Source of the DNA: Lutraria lutraria
Taxonomy: Eukaryota > Mollusca > Bivalvia > Venerida > Mactridae
Assembly: GCA_964023205.1 (NCBI GenBank)
Contig: OZ026843.1
Coordinates: 5,069,029 to 5,133,028, forward strand
DNA: 64,000 nucleotides
Direction of reading: 5' to 3'
Of this stretch, positions 13,401 to 27,235 are shown piece by piece. The stretch's first letter is position 1; every line of letters starts with the position of its first letter. The notes beneath the pieces are model-generated. The model worked only from the letters and a program-made list of their open reading frames with translations, ran no database searches and was not told where the DNA came from. Both the position numbers and the translations under genes were made by a program.

Positions 13401-14829
13401 CGAAAGATACATTAAGGTACTTTAATTGTTGCTGTTGTCTTTTTCACAAGGGTTTAACGCCAACCAGCAGCCAGCCAGGGCCATTTAGTGACTTTACAGG
13501 AAGAGACCCAGACATAATCTAATTGTTATACATACAAGCAATCATCAGGAATACATGAATTGCATTGTTGAGACTGTGATAGCATGTCCTTCTGACATTG
13601 GTCATTCAAATCGCTCAGAATGTTGCTCATGTCGATGGCATCTTTCATTTCAGTTTTGATTATTCTCAACAGGGCTTGTCGAAATTCCTGATTGAAAACT
13701 AAAATGATTTAAAGGTGTAGTAGATAAAATAACTGAGTTTCACACATGTATTTTCTTTAGAATTGTCTTCAAAAAAATAAAACAAATGTTCAACATTGAA
13801 CCATTTTATTCTCATGTAAAGCTATTTAACATAATTATTAAGACTTGAAAAGGAAGTCTACTATATGTATTTCTAGTTAACTTCAAAAGATACTCACATA
13901 GACCTTGGCATTGGTGTAGGAGAATATTAATACAAACATATACGGTTTGTAAAAAGAACGTCTTACTGTATGCTATTTAGGTAAATTACAAAATGTGCTC
14001 GTAACAAACTAGGTCACTCACATCTGAGAGATCCTGCGCCCATCTCTATAATGTTTCGATCCAACATGGTTTCTGCATTTGCCACAGCCAAAAACACAAA
14101 CAAAGCTGTGGAAAAAATGCAAAATATTTCAATACAATTTGATAAAGAACTCAGTAAACAACATCAGTTCCCGTCTGAAAACGCCCAAGATTCTCATTTT
14201 TCTAGCCTACTACTTGTAGACACAAACATAACTACAATATTTTGAGACCGGATTCACAAAAGTCTATGTATATGGCATTAGGTGCTTCAAGTATTTTTTT
14301 CTTTTTCAAACTGGCTTACAAATAAATTTTGTATTTCTTTGTTAAGATTTCGCAACTATGAAAGAGCAATATTGTGCGCACATTTACTACAATTAATTCA
14401 CCCGAATGCCAACGTTTAGTGGTATATTTGGGGTGTCGGGAAAGCAAAAAACAATACTTTAGTTTAACCATGAACCAGGCATGTTTGAATTAATTGTGTA
14501 AGTGAGAAAACCGCAAGTGTTATTCGCATTTAAGCATGTACGTTTATACATTTATATACACACATCGACTACACTTGATATTCAATTTTTTTTCTGAATG
14601 AAGCTCTTAAAAACTTTCAATTCAAAAAGTCGTATTTAGTATAACTGTTTGCAAACAGTAGATTTCCGAAAATTGTCATCTGGTTTGACTTCAGATTTTA
14701 AAAAAATATTAGAACATCGTGCTGTTCAAATTCTTAAAAGTAATCATTATGCAGAAAGTAACTTTACACTATATGTGCGTGCGTACGTACAAATGTTATT
14801 AAAATGGTTTTACCTGCGTATTTAATCAT
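10473..14829 (-). CDS. Secreted clusterin-like protein, M type, copy a (343 aa)
   Basis: Eight coding exons in transcription order: 14814-14829, 14022-14105, 13536-13698, 12946-13126, 12433-12619, 11935-12048, 11286-11395, 10473-10649. They sum to 1,032 nt, 343 codons plus TAG. All introns are GT-AG and in phase. The start is a 16-nt exon encoding MIKYA; spliced to the next exon it gives a signal peptide (core ALFVFLAVANA). Cys 68, 79, 82 and 87 form C-x10-C-x2-C-x4-C. Residues about 90-210 are acidic, amphipathic helix-like segments containing LADAVELLGDNAAAFLNEM. A furin consensus RKRR lies at 215-218, followed by Cys 227, 231, 234 and 250. A helical stretch follows, then a C-terminal segment with ITYQAEVPY...NTAREMAIEYW. 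An N-glycosylation sequon (NQT) lies in the seventh exon. Order and Cys spacing resemble vertebrate clusterin, a secreted chaperone; that homology is inference. The gene is head to head with P. Confidence 0.85.
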
Positions 14830-15453
14830 CCTTTTTGTATTAATAACTTTAATCAAACAAACAGGATCATAAAATCACAAATTAAGCAAGGAAACAATGT
14901 CCAATATTCGTAATATTAGAGAGGCACTTTATGGTGTTCTTGCTCAGAGCATAGCCAAAAACTAATATGATGTTGCGCAATTTTGGTATGTCTAATACAA
15001 TCGGTCCATGTGGGTAAACAATTCTATACAGGTTTATTTAAAACATGTAAAACGAGTACCCGGCATATCTGATAATTTCCTTATTGGTTTAAAGACTTGA
15101 ATAAGCTTTGTCTTTATTTTGTTCCTTTATTTTCCGTGTTTCATTTGAGATATTTGTCTGATTGCGAAACAAAACAAAAAATAGATGTTGATGAATTGTT
15201 TAAAAGATATAAATCAAAGTACTGTGAGCTCACACTGACCCGGAAGATGATCATTGTTTTGATGTACTTAACATAATATTTGCTCTAGAAGTCGAGGATA
15301 TTAATCGAATTCTACTGAACATTAAAATTAATGTAAACGAGTGTTATCATAAGTCGTCCTTCTATTACTTTCTCTTCATCTCCACAAGTCCTTATCTTAT
15401 AGTTATTTTTTGTTGAGGATAGTTTTATTATTTTATCTATTTGGTCTACATTT

Positions 15454-15702
15454 ACTAGGCCATCCTTAAAACATCTTGCTTATGAGATAACCCTATCCAG
15501 AGATTTTTCAGTGGATACTGGGTAGGTAGGTAGGAAATATTACTTTCACAATTTTTTTTTTAATTTAACGCCTATCAAAATGTATAAAAAAATGAAAAAA
15601 AAGTTACCAAAAGACCAAAAAAAAAAATGTTGGGTAGGGCCATTTTTGGTGAGTTAAGGTAGTGTAACCCAAAACAAAACATTGTTTAAGGATGGCCCTA
15701 GT
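15454..15702. mobile_element. MITE-like element, TIR ACTAGGSCCATCCTTAAA family, copy in unit A1
   Basis: The ends read ACTAGGCCATCCTTAAA and TTTAAGGATGGCCCTAGT, imperfect inverted repeats of about 17 bp. The interior includes GGGTAGGTAGGTAGG and an A-rich tract. No coding capacity. The same family recurs at 25039-25287 (duplicate) and, diverged, at 58819-59047 in a VPS16 intron. Confidence 0.7.
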
Positions 15703-17403
15703 GATAACTTCAACCCCGGAGAGTATGTATACAGTCATGTTAGTGTCTTGTTTCATAATATTGGTCTCGAGCTCTCTCCTATGAAACCATCTTGCAGTAA
15801 GACAATTTATAGCTGCAGTTATCTGCATAAACATAACATAGCAACACACAATGCAATAGACACATACGTGACATAAGAATGTCATCTATGTGCAGTATCC
15901 ACACGTAGGTATATATTTGCTAATTAGACAGGAAACGCAAGAATACGATTTATGTAAATACCACGCGTGTGGATTGGCGTCTTGTATCTTTTTTCTTGTA
16001 ACACGATGCATGTTTCTACAAGTTGCACGTTCTTTTGACATATTTACAAACGCTCGTTTATGTAATTCGGGTTTTTAATAACCATTTCACCATTCCTGTC
16101 TAATTCCGCTTTATTTCGTTTTTGTCGTCTGATGCCATGCTTCATCATCTCTTTCAGTACATAATTAATAACTAAGGCCGGGAACGATACTATACTGTTT
16201 TATGATATTCGAATATTCATTTTTTCATTATTCGAATATCCGTTTTCATGGCTGCTTTGTTCGAATCCAACATGTCTGTTCCTCTTACATCGTGCCCGAT
16301 GTGTTTCTGTACAGACGTGTACTAAGTGGCATCACTTTGTTATCAGCTTTATCATACAAGACAAGCTAACACAGAGGCGTTAAAACGTGAGTCTATCGAG
16401 ACTCGATGGACATGTGTATTGAATTCATTTAAAAATGTATTGTTTCGCCGAATTCGTTTGTCTGTTAAATATGTCAAAATTAAAATCCTTTGAATCGGTG
16501 GAGATTTTTACGAATCCTCGTCCTCATTACGTACACAAATCGACATTGTTTTAGTTATAAAATTGATTTAATTTTGTCATTCACTTATCCTATATTAAAG
16601 GCAGTAAATGGGTTTAAGTCTTTGATTCTTAAGTTTTCATGTCAAACTGTTTTCTTTCTGTTGAATGATATGGTAACTTTTTGTCTGATGAAATGCTATT
16701 CATGTATGTAAGAAAAGGACTACCATAAACGATGTTCATCGAATAATTCCAAAGCTCAATAAGTTCAGATTATTTTCATGCAGATTCTACGCAATGTATA
16801 TAGCAGATCAGAATTTAGTCTACACCCATGTACCTCGTTCCATTCTCCAAACTCGCGTGCAGATATGTGTCCATGAAAATTAATGTAAATCATACTGGTA
16901 GTATAAAGGCTCTGATACAAGCGGAAAATATATATCATAGGCATTCGTCGTAAATAATTTACATCTTTTGAATATGTTTGCCTATTTTTCTTCCCTATGT
17001 TTTCTATGTCTTTATAGATGTTGATAATGGTGCACCCATAAGAATTATCTTTATGGACGATCTTTGTTTCATCTAGTTTACCGAGTTACAGTTTTTACCT
17101 CGTTCCAAAACTTCCTATTTGGGCTTCATGTATTTAAGTGATCACGATACATTGTGAGATAAAATACAAGTAAACAACAACGACAGGAATAATCAAAGTA
17201 CTGAAAGTACTGTCGGAACTTGATTTTCTCCGTACGAAACAAAAAGAGAAATGTGTACCAACATCGATCATGTCAATGCAAACATTTTTAACATTTACTC
17301 TAACGGACCGATCTTTTCATTCATATTGTAATGCAGGTCATACGCATACATGTGAAGGGCATACAATAGCGCTTTACTAGGCTCTTTGCTAAAACTATAA
17401 ATG

Positions 17404-17650
17404 AAACAAGAGGGCCAAGATGGCCCTATATCGCTCACATGTCAATCACTGCTCACTCATTAAAACACTGTTTTGAACCGGTGACCTAGTTTTTGACCCC
17501 AGATGACCCATGTTAAAACTTGTCCTACATATGAATAAAACAAACATTCTGACAAAAGTTGGTGAAGATCCAATCAAAACCATGGAAACTACAGCATAGA
17601 CAACGTTTTCCTAAGATTTGACCTCGTGACCTAGTTTCTGACCACAGATG
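17404..17650 (-). repeat. Dispersed repeat of the GGCCC-TATATCGCTCACATG type (unit A1)
   Basis: It begins ACAAGAGGGCCAAGATGGCC and continues TATATCGCTCACATGTCA, followed by degenerate GACCTAGTTTTTGACC / CAAACATTCTGACAAAAGTT blocks. The same blocks occur in reverse orientation as a tandem array at 50098-50880. From memory this repeat type is widespread in bivalve genomes. Duplicates lie at 26989-27235 and, rearranged, at 35128-35420. Confidence 0.7.
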
Positions 17651-18439
17651 ACCTATATTACGAGTTCCACGTATCTGCTAGGCAATATACTGTTGATCTT
17701 GTTGATAAAAAATATTTTGCCGCTTATCAACAGAGAACTGGTTTTGTAATACACTTATACATTGTACTTAACACAGAAGCATAACATGGATCATAGCATA
17801 CTTGTAAAATACAAAGTAATTCTGAATATGTCAATATGATAAATGAATGTCACTTCACTCCATAAAGTCGGATACACTTTTATTGTTTTACAAAATATGA
17901 TTTTCTTCAGTAATGAAATGGAAATAAGTCTGAGTACATAATCATGATGGACCCTTTTGTACATTTAATGCACCACAATATATGATATTATTGAAATACT
18001 TATATTATACAGGTGTTTTATTATAATTTACAAAATCTTTGAACCTTTTGTGTTTTCGTGAGATAATATTGAGAATAAGCTTTTCCCGAATGACGTCCGA
18101 ACAATCGGTCCTGTGCATAACTTCCCGCCAAGTCAACGTCATGAAGCAGAAAGCCAAAATATGGTTGATGCTGTTATAAAATCCACTACCGATCGAAGTC
18201 TCGCTTTGTCTCATTTGTTATATATAGTCTTTTATTGACTTGGGAACACAGTCGAACTCGGTCAATGTATATGAGTAAGTATTCGATCTTATTTAGAATA
18301 TAACACGTGAACATATAGTGAACTGATAAGAATAATGACTGGTCTATGACAAAATTTCATGTAAGTCTTTATTACTAACAGCTGGGGTTTCTTAATTGTC
18401 TGACAGTAGTTACTTTGACACCGACAAAAGAAGAAGACA

Positions 18440-19320
18440 ATGTTATTTGTAGCAATTTTGATGTGTTTTGCTGTGGTAAATGGAGGGATCGTGCAGAGAC
18501 GAAATCTTCAGGATCTTGATCCAGCTTCCATACAAAGTATTCTTTATATAAAACCTTTGAAAGCTGTTGGGGAGTAGTTTATACCGAAATAGGAAATGTT
18601 TTAGGTTTAATCATTTTGGTAGATATAATGCCAATAGGTTCAATGTCGTTTTTGAACGATGTTTTACTTATATATGGTGGTGGTACACCTAATCTGTTTT
18701 CATGGACTGTATTCTAACCAGTACTAATTTACCTGTCGACAAAGAACCAGCAAATTCTTCACTTATGGTGGAAAATCAACTTATTGTCACATTTTCATGG
18801 AGGTGGTGGTTTGATAACCAGGTTGAAAAAGATGAAGCTTTGAGAATAAGTCCAAAAGTAGGAGATTTTTTATAATGTGTGGGTCTTAATAATGAAGGGG
18901 TCTCTAAATTTCTGTCCACTTTGTTCTGTCCATTGTCATGTCTGTTCCATACTTGTTGCTGTATACCTTTACATGTTGTGTATCAACAAAATCGATCGTT
19001 TCTTGTTACCAAACACATAAAACATTCATACAATAACCATTATCATACTAATAACTTAAGGTGTTATTTAACTTTCTAATAATGTTCTGGTTGTGAAATG
19101 TACATACATGTAATTCATTGTTTTGTCAATCATATTCGTGATTAACATATTTTTCAGCTTTTACACAGCTTTTCCGAGCAGCTTTACTGGACAAGGTTGC
19201 CATCGAGACAAACAACACCGTGGATATGAGCAAACAACTGAAAGTGAAGATTGACCAGTGTAAACCAAAAATTAAAGTCAAGACCGACCAGTGTAAATCT
19301 TGTGCTCAATCAAAATGCCA
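18440..19320 (+). pseudogene. P-type clusterin-like gene, truncated copy a (exons 1-2 only)
   Basis: Exons 18440-18536 (signal peptide starting MLFVAILMCFAVVNG) and 19158-19320 (first Cys cluster, C-x10-C-x2-C-x4-C) are identical to those of the complete copy 9,585 bp downstream. The remaining five exons are absent: at 19563, inside intron 2, the sequence switches to the start of the second duplication unit, which carries the M gene on the opposite strand. With its promoter region intact it may still be transcribed. A transcript would read into antisense M-b or end prematurely. Its predicted product would be a short secreted peptide with one Cys cluster. Confidence 0.85.
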
Positions 19321-20057
19321 GTAAGAATGTGTTCCCTTAATTTGACATTGTGTTATGTATGATTATATCGTATTAAGAATCTGGGTTCAACATAAGATTC
19401 ACCTTAGGATTAACATAGAAGTCATATTTCAATAGTCTTTTATATACAAATGTCTGAAGATTTTGGGTACAAGCTTTCAAAGTTGTGCTTTTAAATTCAT
19501 TGTGTCAAACATCGCTTTAAGCTTTGTAGAAGTTTTGCCGACGATTTCATTCAAATGCTTAATACATTATCGTGTCTTAGAGATAAAATTCCACCGAGTA
19601 TTAGTACATTTCGCACTACTTTCTCTAGCGTACGTTCATTCAACCGTAAACATCACGCACTTTTTGTCAATAACAATTTGTTATTTGTTTCTTAATAGGT
19701 GATATCATGTTGTCTTCATTCATTGTGGAATTCGACGTAAGAATTATGACAACAGATGCACTTAAAAATCCATTGCCAGGAAACTATCCTAGATGATGTT
19801 CGAGTTGCTGATATATGTTGTTCTTATCTGTTCGTGTTAAACGTCTATTTGCTAAACGTCTTCATGTTTACATTTGTTTAACTTAGTCTTTTAATCTTTA
19901 ACTATTTAAAAGAACAAGGCAAAAAAGTAAAAATATTTTGTTATAGAAAATCAGAAGAATAAAAATAGTAGATAAAAATGCATTGTTTAAATGTTTTGTT
20001 AAGCAATGTATAAAGAATGTTCGATTTGAATGGGTATTCTATCCTCCTCCTCTACTT

Positions 20058-23000
20058 CTAGTTTGCTCTGTCCCAATACTCGATCGCCATTTCTCTGGCT
20101 GTATTTGGGAAATTCCACATCTGATAAGGAACCTCTGCCTGGTAGGTAATGGTGTCCTCTGCATTCAGATGTACTGTTATGACAACAATTACCCGCTGCA
20201 TTCTGCTGTTCTTGGACAACATCTCGTAATGGATCTACAAAATAGTCACCCACGTGTCTAGTGAAATATCATTCTATAATCAGACAATCATCAGCTTGAT
20301 ATTATTAGAGGATTTCCTTATAGAGGCACACAACTTGTAAATTATTGTACCTGGTTCTATTCGGTTTTGAACTGGTCAACCAATTGCTCTGTATAGATTG
20401 AAAAGGTCTGCGAATAAAGGGGAGGAATCAGATTTGAAAGTTCTCTGGTATACCAAATTGAATATAAACACATTGGACACAATTGAATAAAATTCTGTGA
20501 ACAATAGACATAACAAGCTGCAGCTGAAGGAAATTATGAAAATGGAAAAATATTTTATGCATAATAGGAATCACATAAGTTTTTTTTGTAGATCACATCT
20601 TTTCCTTTGTAAGATTTATAGGGCAAATATGATTATTTGATTTTTTTTCTTCTACATATTGACCTCATTTAGATTCAAAGTCTGTTGTGAAGCATGCCAT
20701 CTGGGGCATATGCAATTATTTAACGCTGTTTCTTGTTTATTGATGTTTTGTGAAGAACATCCAGACGTTCCAATCATTTTATCAACTGATGTGATTTAGA
20801 CCGTAAATATTTTCTCTCTCCACAATAATACCAAAAAGGTAAATTGTTGGGTTAACACACAAACAATTACCTCAGAAACCATCGGGTTGTACCTGTCCAC
20901 AACAGCACTATAGACACTCCTTATCTTCTGAGTTAGAGATGTCAAGGTCTGATTCTGTACAATAATATCAGAGCCGCACACTGAAATATTCCCAATAAGT
21001 ATTTTTAAATTATTTATTTTTTATTATATCTGTTGTCGGTCCATTCGACAGCTATATGGTCTTCCAATAAGAAACAGTCAAACAATTCTACAATGGTTAC
21101 TATTGATTGAATCAGAATTTGTTTCCATTCAATGTGGTTATTATTCAACGGTAGAAATCAAAGTTCGAAATGAAAATAAAAACCACAGGTCTGACAGTCA
21201 TGAGCTCCACGTTTAGAGATACGATGTACTCGTACCTAAGCCCAATTTCAATACACTAATTGTCAAGGGTCAGTGTTCATGTGATGCTAATCATTGAAAG
21301 TGAAAGTATCATCAATAACATCTCGAAAGATAAAACATGATGAAGGTATTTATTTGGTATATGACTTGTCTCGTCGCTTTTTATGTCGTGATTTCTACAA
21401 TGAACAAGACATACGCTTAAGAAGCTCTTAATATGTGCTACATTGAAAGACTGGGTTAAAATGGATATTATATAGTATCACTAATATTGAGGTGAGAATT
21501 TACTGCATAAGTTAAATACCTGCAGTGATTCTTTCTGTTTTTGTCTCAAGGAGTAATGGGTAACACAAATCACATTTCTCCATACATTGTCTAGTTGCAT
21601 CATCAATGGATCGCCTCTTCCTTGTGTCAAAACCTGCATAATCTCCTTTTTAAAGAAATGACGTATAAAACAGGTTTAAATTTCATTAATGTCTTCTACT
21701 GCGTCTAAACTATTAATTTTAATCGATGAATGGAATGGAATCAAACCATTTACAATGAGCATTGAACAAATACATTTATTATAAAGCCACAAATATTTTT
21801 TTCTAGCTATTTTTTCCCTGAAATAAAGGCCCCCTGACACCTTGTTGAATTTTAAAATTAGGAATAGCAGATTTTTAGAATTATACGTACATATGTCTAC
21901 ACACATGGTATTATGAAACCAATTTACCGTCCATCGGCTGTTTGGAAGAGAGAGCGGAAGAAGATCTAAATGTATGTACAAAAATGCTTAGTAGTAAAAC
22001 CAACAGTTTCCACTTACCGAAGCCATTCCCAAATTTATCTCCGAGCCCGTCTAAACGTCTTTCTAAATAGCCATAGGAGTCGCCTTTTATACCATTAGCA
22101 ACCCCATTTCTAACTTCTCCAACATCACCAATGGCATTGTCAACGTCACTTGCAATATTGTTTACCACTTCATTAATCTTCTCTTCCAATTCATCAAGAG
22201 TCATCTAAAATATCAGAATAAAAATATAACTTTGATCTGCTGATAGCATTATCAACAAACTTAAAATCATATTGGAATCTTGTATTGGAGTCATATGCAT
22301 CAGTTTAAAGTCTTGTGAACCAAGACCTTATTAGACATAAAAAGACTAACAAATATGATTTATTAATAAAAAAGTATATGAGATCGAATGATGTTGAAAC
22401 TATTGTTATGTGGTGATATACTCAGGTGGATGACTGATAGGTGTGCCAATTTGGATGTATCAAAACGGAAGAAAATGCTGAGAAAAGACAATTTTACTCA
22501 GTGACATTAAAGTACAACATTGAACAATACCCATAATTCCTGATGCGCATTTTCAGACGCGTAAAATCTGAACTCCCTCATCTCATTAAGAAACGCAGCT
22601 GCATTATCACCGAGCAATTCAACCGCGTCAGCCAGTTTATTTATCATATCTTCGAGCATTTCCACAATGGAGATGGTTGAATCAAGGGCTTCAATGTATT
22701 CTTCGTCCATACTGAAATATGTTTATCACATTGGTTCAGATGGAATATAGGTTTCAATGAAGCATTTATATATTCTTCTTTACTTTAGAAGTTCATGACC
22801 TCGATGGTCTTAGATGGTCAAGTATTTGTTTTCAATAAAAATCCAATCATAAAGTTAAGTAATAAAAATATAAACCATAACATGTTTGTTAATACTTAAC
22901 TATTGCAAAATTAATGGTTATTAATTAACAGTAATTTATAGTTCGCCAACTAAATCAGTTTGGTCAATTTGGGTAATCAAATGGACGAAAGATACATTAA

Positions 23001-24414
23001 GGTACTTTAATTGTTGCTGTTGTCTTTTTCACAAGGGTTTAACGCCAACCAGCAGCCAGCCAGGGCCATTTAGTGACTTTACAGGAAGAGACCCAGACAT
23101 AATCTAATTGTTATACATACAAGCAATCATCAGGAATACATGAATTGCATTGTTGAGACTGTGATAGCATGTCCTTCTGACATTGGTCATTCAAATCGCT
23201 CAGAATGTTGCTCATGTCGATGGCATCTTTCATTTCAGTTTTGATTATTCTCAACAGGGCTTGTCGAAATTCCTGATTGAAAACTAAAATGATTTAAAGG
23301 TGTAGTAGATAAAATAACTGAGTTTCACACATGTATTTTCTTTAGAATTGTCTTCAAAAAAATAAAACAAATGTTCAACATTGAACCATTTTATTCTCAT
23401 GTAAAGCTATTTAACATAATTATTAAGACTTGAAAAGGAAGTCTACTATATGTATTTCTAGTTAACTTCAAAAGATACTCACATAGACCTTGGCATTGGT
23501 GTAGGAGAATATTAATACAAACATATACGGTTTGTAAAAAGAACGTCTTACTGTATGCTATTTAGGTAAATTACAAAATGTGCTCGTAACAAACTAGGTC
23601 ACTCACATCTGAGAGATCCTGCGCCCATCTCTATAATGTTTCGATCCAACATGGTTTCTGCATTTGCCACAGCCAAAAACACAAACAAAGCTGTGGAAAA
23701 AATGCAAAATATTTCAATACAATTTGATAAAGAACTCAGTAAACAACATCAGTTCCCGTCTGAAAACGCCCAAGATTCTCATTTTTCTAGCCTACTACTT
23801 GTAGACACAAACATAACTACAATATTTTGAGACCGGATTCACAAAAGTCTATGTATATGGCATTAGGTGCTTCAAGTATTTTTTTCTTTTTCAAACTGGC
23901 TTACAAATAAATTTTGTATTTCTTTGTTAAGATTTCGCAACTATGAAAGAGCAATATTGTGCGCACATTTACTACAATTAATTCACCCGAATGCCAACGT
24001 TTAGTGGTATATTTGGGGTGTCGGGAAAGCAAAAAACAATACTTTAGTTTAACCATGAACCAGGCATGTTTGAATTAATTGTGTAAGTGAGAAAACCGCA
24101 AGTGTTATTCGCATTTAAGCATGTACGTTTATACATTTATATACACACATCGACTACACTTGATATTCAATTTTTTTTCTGAATGAAGCTCTTAAAAACT
24201 TTCAATTCAAAAAGTCGTATTTAGTATAACTGTTTGCAAACAGTAGATTTCCGAAAATTGTCATCTGGTTTGACTTCAGATTTTAAAAAAATATTAGAAC
24301 ATCGTGCTGTTCAAATTCTTAAAAGTAATCATTATGCAGAAAGTAACTTTACACTATATGTGCGTGCGTACGTACAAATGTTATTAAAATGGTTTTACCT
24401 GCGTATTTAATCAT
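20058..24414 (-). CDS. Secreted clusterin-like protein, M type, copy b (343 aa)
   Basis: Exons 24399-24414, 23607-23690, 23121-23283, 22531-22711, 22018-22204, 21520-21633, 20871-20980 and 20058-20234, each exactly 9,585 bp from its counterpart in copy a. I found no substitution in the coding exons, so the predicted protein is the same: signal peptide, first Cys cluster at 68-87, amphipathic middle, RKRR at 215-218, second Cys cluster at 227-250, clusterin-like C-terminus. Its 3' side faces the truncated P copy a (convergent, about 0.74 kb from P-a exon 2). Its 5' side is head to head with the complete P-b gene. Whether both M copies are real depends on the duplication not being an assembly artefact. 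Confidence 0.8.
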
Positions 24415-25038
24415 CCTTTTTGTATTAATAACTTTAATCAAACAAACAGGATCATAAAATCACAAATTAAGCAAGGAAACAATGTCCAATATTCGTAATA
24501 TTAGAGAGGCACTTTATGGTGTTCTTGCTCAGAGCATAGCCAAAAACTAATATGATGTTGCGCAATTTTGGTATGTCTAATACAATCGGTCCATGTGGGT
24601 AAACAATTCTATACAGGTTTATTTAAAACATGTAAAACGAGTACCCGGCATATCTGATAATTTCCTTATTGGTTTAAAGACTTGAATAAGCTTTGTCTTT
24701 ATTTTGTTCCTTTATTTTCCGTGTTTCATTTGAGATATTTGTCTGATTGCGAAACAAAACAAAAAATAGATGTTGATGAATTGTTTAAAAGATATAAATC
24801 AAAGTACTGTGAGCTCACACTGACCCGGAAGATGATCATTGTTTTGATGTACTTAACATAATATTTGCTCTAGAAGTCGAGGATATTAATCGAATTCTAC
24901 TGAACATTAAAATTAATGTAAACGAGTGTTATCATAAGTCGTCCTTCTATTACTTTCTCTTCATCTCCACAAGTCCTTATCTTATAGTTATTTTTTGTTG
25001 AGGATAGTTTTATTATTTTATCTATTTGGTCTACATTT

Positions 25039-25287
25039 ACTAGGCCATCCTTAAAACATCTTGCTTATGAGATAACCCTATCCAGAGATTTTTCAGTGGA
25101 TACTGGGTAGGTAGGTAGGAAATATTACTTTCACAATTTTTTTTTTAATTTAACGCCTATCAAAATGTATAAAAAAATGAAAAAAAAGTTACCAAAAGAC
25201 CAAAAAAAAAAATGTTGGGTAGGGCCATTTTTGGTGAGTTAAGGTAGTGTAACCCAAAACAAAACATTGTTTAAGGATGGCCCTAGT
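25039..25287. mobile_element. MITE-like element, copy in unit A2
   Basis: Exact duplicate of the element at 15454-15702, carried along by duplication A rather than inserted independently. Confidence 0.7.
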
Positions 25288-26988
25288 GATAACTTCAACC
25301 CCGGAGAGTATGTATACAGTCATGTTAGTGTCTTGTTTCATAATATTGGTCTCGAGCTCTCTCCTATGAAACCATCTTGCAGTAAGACAATTTATAGCTG
25401 CAGTTATCTGCATAAACATAACATAGCAACACACAATGCAATAGACACATACGTGACATAAGAATGTCATCTATGTGCAGTATCCACACGTAGGTATATA
25501 TTTGCTAATTAGACAGGAAACGCAAGAATACGATTTATGTAAATACCACGCGTGTGGATTGGCGTCTTGTATCTTTTTTCTTGTAACACGATGCATGTTT
25601 CTACAAGTTGCACGTTCTTTTGACATATTTACAAACGCTCGTTTATGTAATTCGGGTTTTTAATAACCATTTCACCATTCCTGTCTAATTCCGCTTTATT
25701 TCGTTTTTGTCGTCTGATGCCATGCTTCATCATCTCTTTCAGTACATAATTAATAACTAAGGCCGGGAACGATACTATACTGTTTTATGATATTCGAATA
25801 TTCATTTTTTCATTATTCGAATATCCGTTTTCATGGCTGCTTTGTTCGAATCCAACATGTCTGTTCCTCTTACATCGTGCCCGATGTGTTTCTGTACAGA
25901 CGTGTACTAAGTGGCATCACTTTGTTATCAGCTTTATCATACAAGACAAGCTAACACAGAGGCGTTAAAACGTGAGTCTATCGAGACTCGATGGACATGT
26001 GTATTGAATTCATTTAAAAATGTATTGTTTCGCCGAATTCGTTTGTCTGTTAAATATGTCAAAATTAAAATCCTTTGAATCGGTGGAGATTTTTACGAAT
26101 CCTCGTCCTCATTACGTACACAAATCGACATTGTTTTAGTTATAAAATTGATTTAATTTTGTCATTCACTTATCCTATATTAAAGGCAGTAAATGGGTTT
26201 AAGTCTTTGATTCTTAAGTTTTCATGTCAAACTGTTTTCTTTCTGTTGAATGATATGGTAACTTTTTGTCTGATGAAATGCTATTCATGTATGTAAGAAA
26301 AGGACTACCATAAACGATGTTCATCGAATAATTCCAAAGCTCAATAAGTTCAGATTATTTTCATGCAGATTCTACGCAATGTATATAGCAGATCAGAATT
26401 TAGTCTACACCCATGTACCTCGTTCCATTCTCCAAACTCGCGTGCAGATATGTGTCCATGAAAATTAATGTAAATCATACTGGTAGTATAAAGGCTCTGA
26501 TACAAGCGGAAAATATATATCATAGGCATTCGTCGTAAATAATTTACATCTTTTGAATATGTTTGCCTATTTTTCTTCCCTATGTTTTCTATGTCTTTAT
26601 AGATGTTGATAATGGTGCACCCATAAGAATTATCTTTATGGACGATCTTTGTTTCATCTAGTTTACCGAGTTACAGTTTTTACCTCGTTCCAAAACTTCC
26701 TATTTGGGCTTCATGTATTTAAGTGATCACGATACATTGTGAGATAAAATACAAGTAAACAACAACGACAGGAATAATCAAAGTACTGAAAGTACTGTCG
26801 GAACTTGATTTTCTCCGTACGAAACAAAAAGAGAAATGTGTACCAACATCGATCATGTCAATGCAAACATTTTTAACATTTACTCTAACGGACCGATCTT
26901 TTCATTCATATTGTAATGCAGGTCATACGCATACATGTGAAGGGCATACAATAGCGCTTTACTAGGCTCTTTGCTAAAACTATAAATG

Positions 26989-27235
26989 AAACAAGAGGGC
27001 CAAGATGGCCCTATATCGCTCACATGTCAATCACTGCTCACTCATTAAAACACTGTTTTGAACCGGTGACCTAGTTTTTGACCCCAGATGACCCATGTTA
27101 AAACTTGTCCTACATATGAATAAAACAAACATTCTGACAAAAGTTGGTGAAGATCCAATCAAAACCATGGAAACTACAGCATAGACAACGTTTTCCTAAG
27201 ATTTGACCTCGTGACCTAGTTTCTGACCACAGATG
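26989..27235 (-). repeat. Dispersed GGCCC-TATATCGCTCACATG repeat (unit A2)
   Basis: Duplicate of 17404-17650 through duplication A. Confidence 0.7.

Larger units (their letters stand above)
14830..18439. other. Intergenic region between head-to-head M and P genes (copy 1)
   Basis: About 3.6 kb separating the divergent M and P start codons, so it should hold both promoters. A TATATATAG string at 18219-18227, about 210 bp before the P ATG, is a possible TATA element. It also contains a small inverted-repeat element (15454-15702) and a dispersed repeat (17404-17650). The short reading frames here have no support. Confidence 0.6.
9978..19562 (+). repeat. Tandem duplication A, copy 1 (9,585 bp)
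   Basis: Direct head-to-tail copy of 19563-29147 at a constant offset of 9,585 bp, with no length difference anywhere I compared. The only substitution I noticed is T18118 versus A27703. The unit carries the complete M gene, the intergenic region and exons 1-2 of the P gene. The boundaries share a 4-bp microhomology, TACA (9978-9981, 19563-19566, 29148-29151). Confidence 0.95.
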
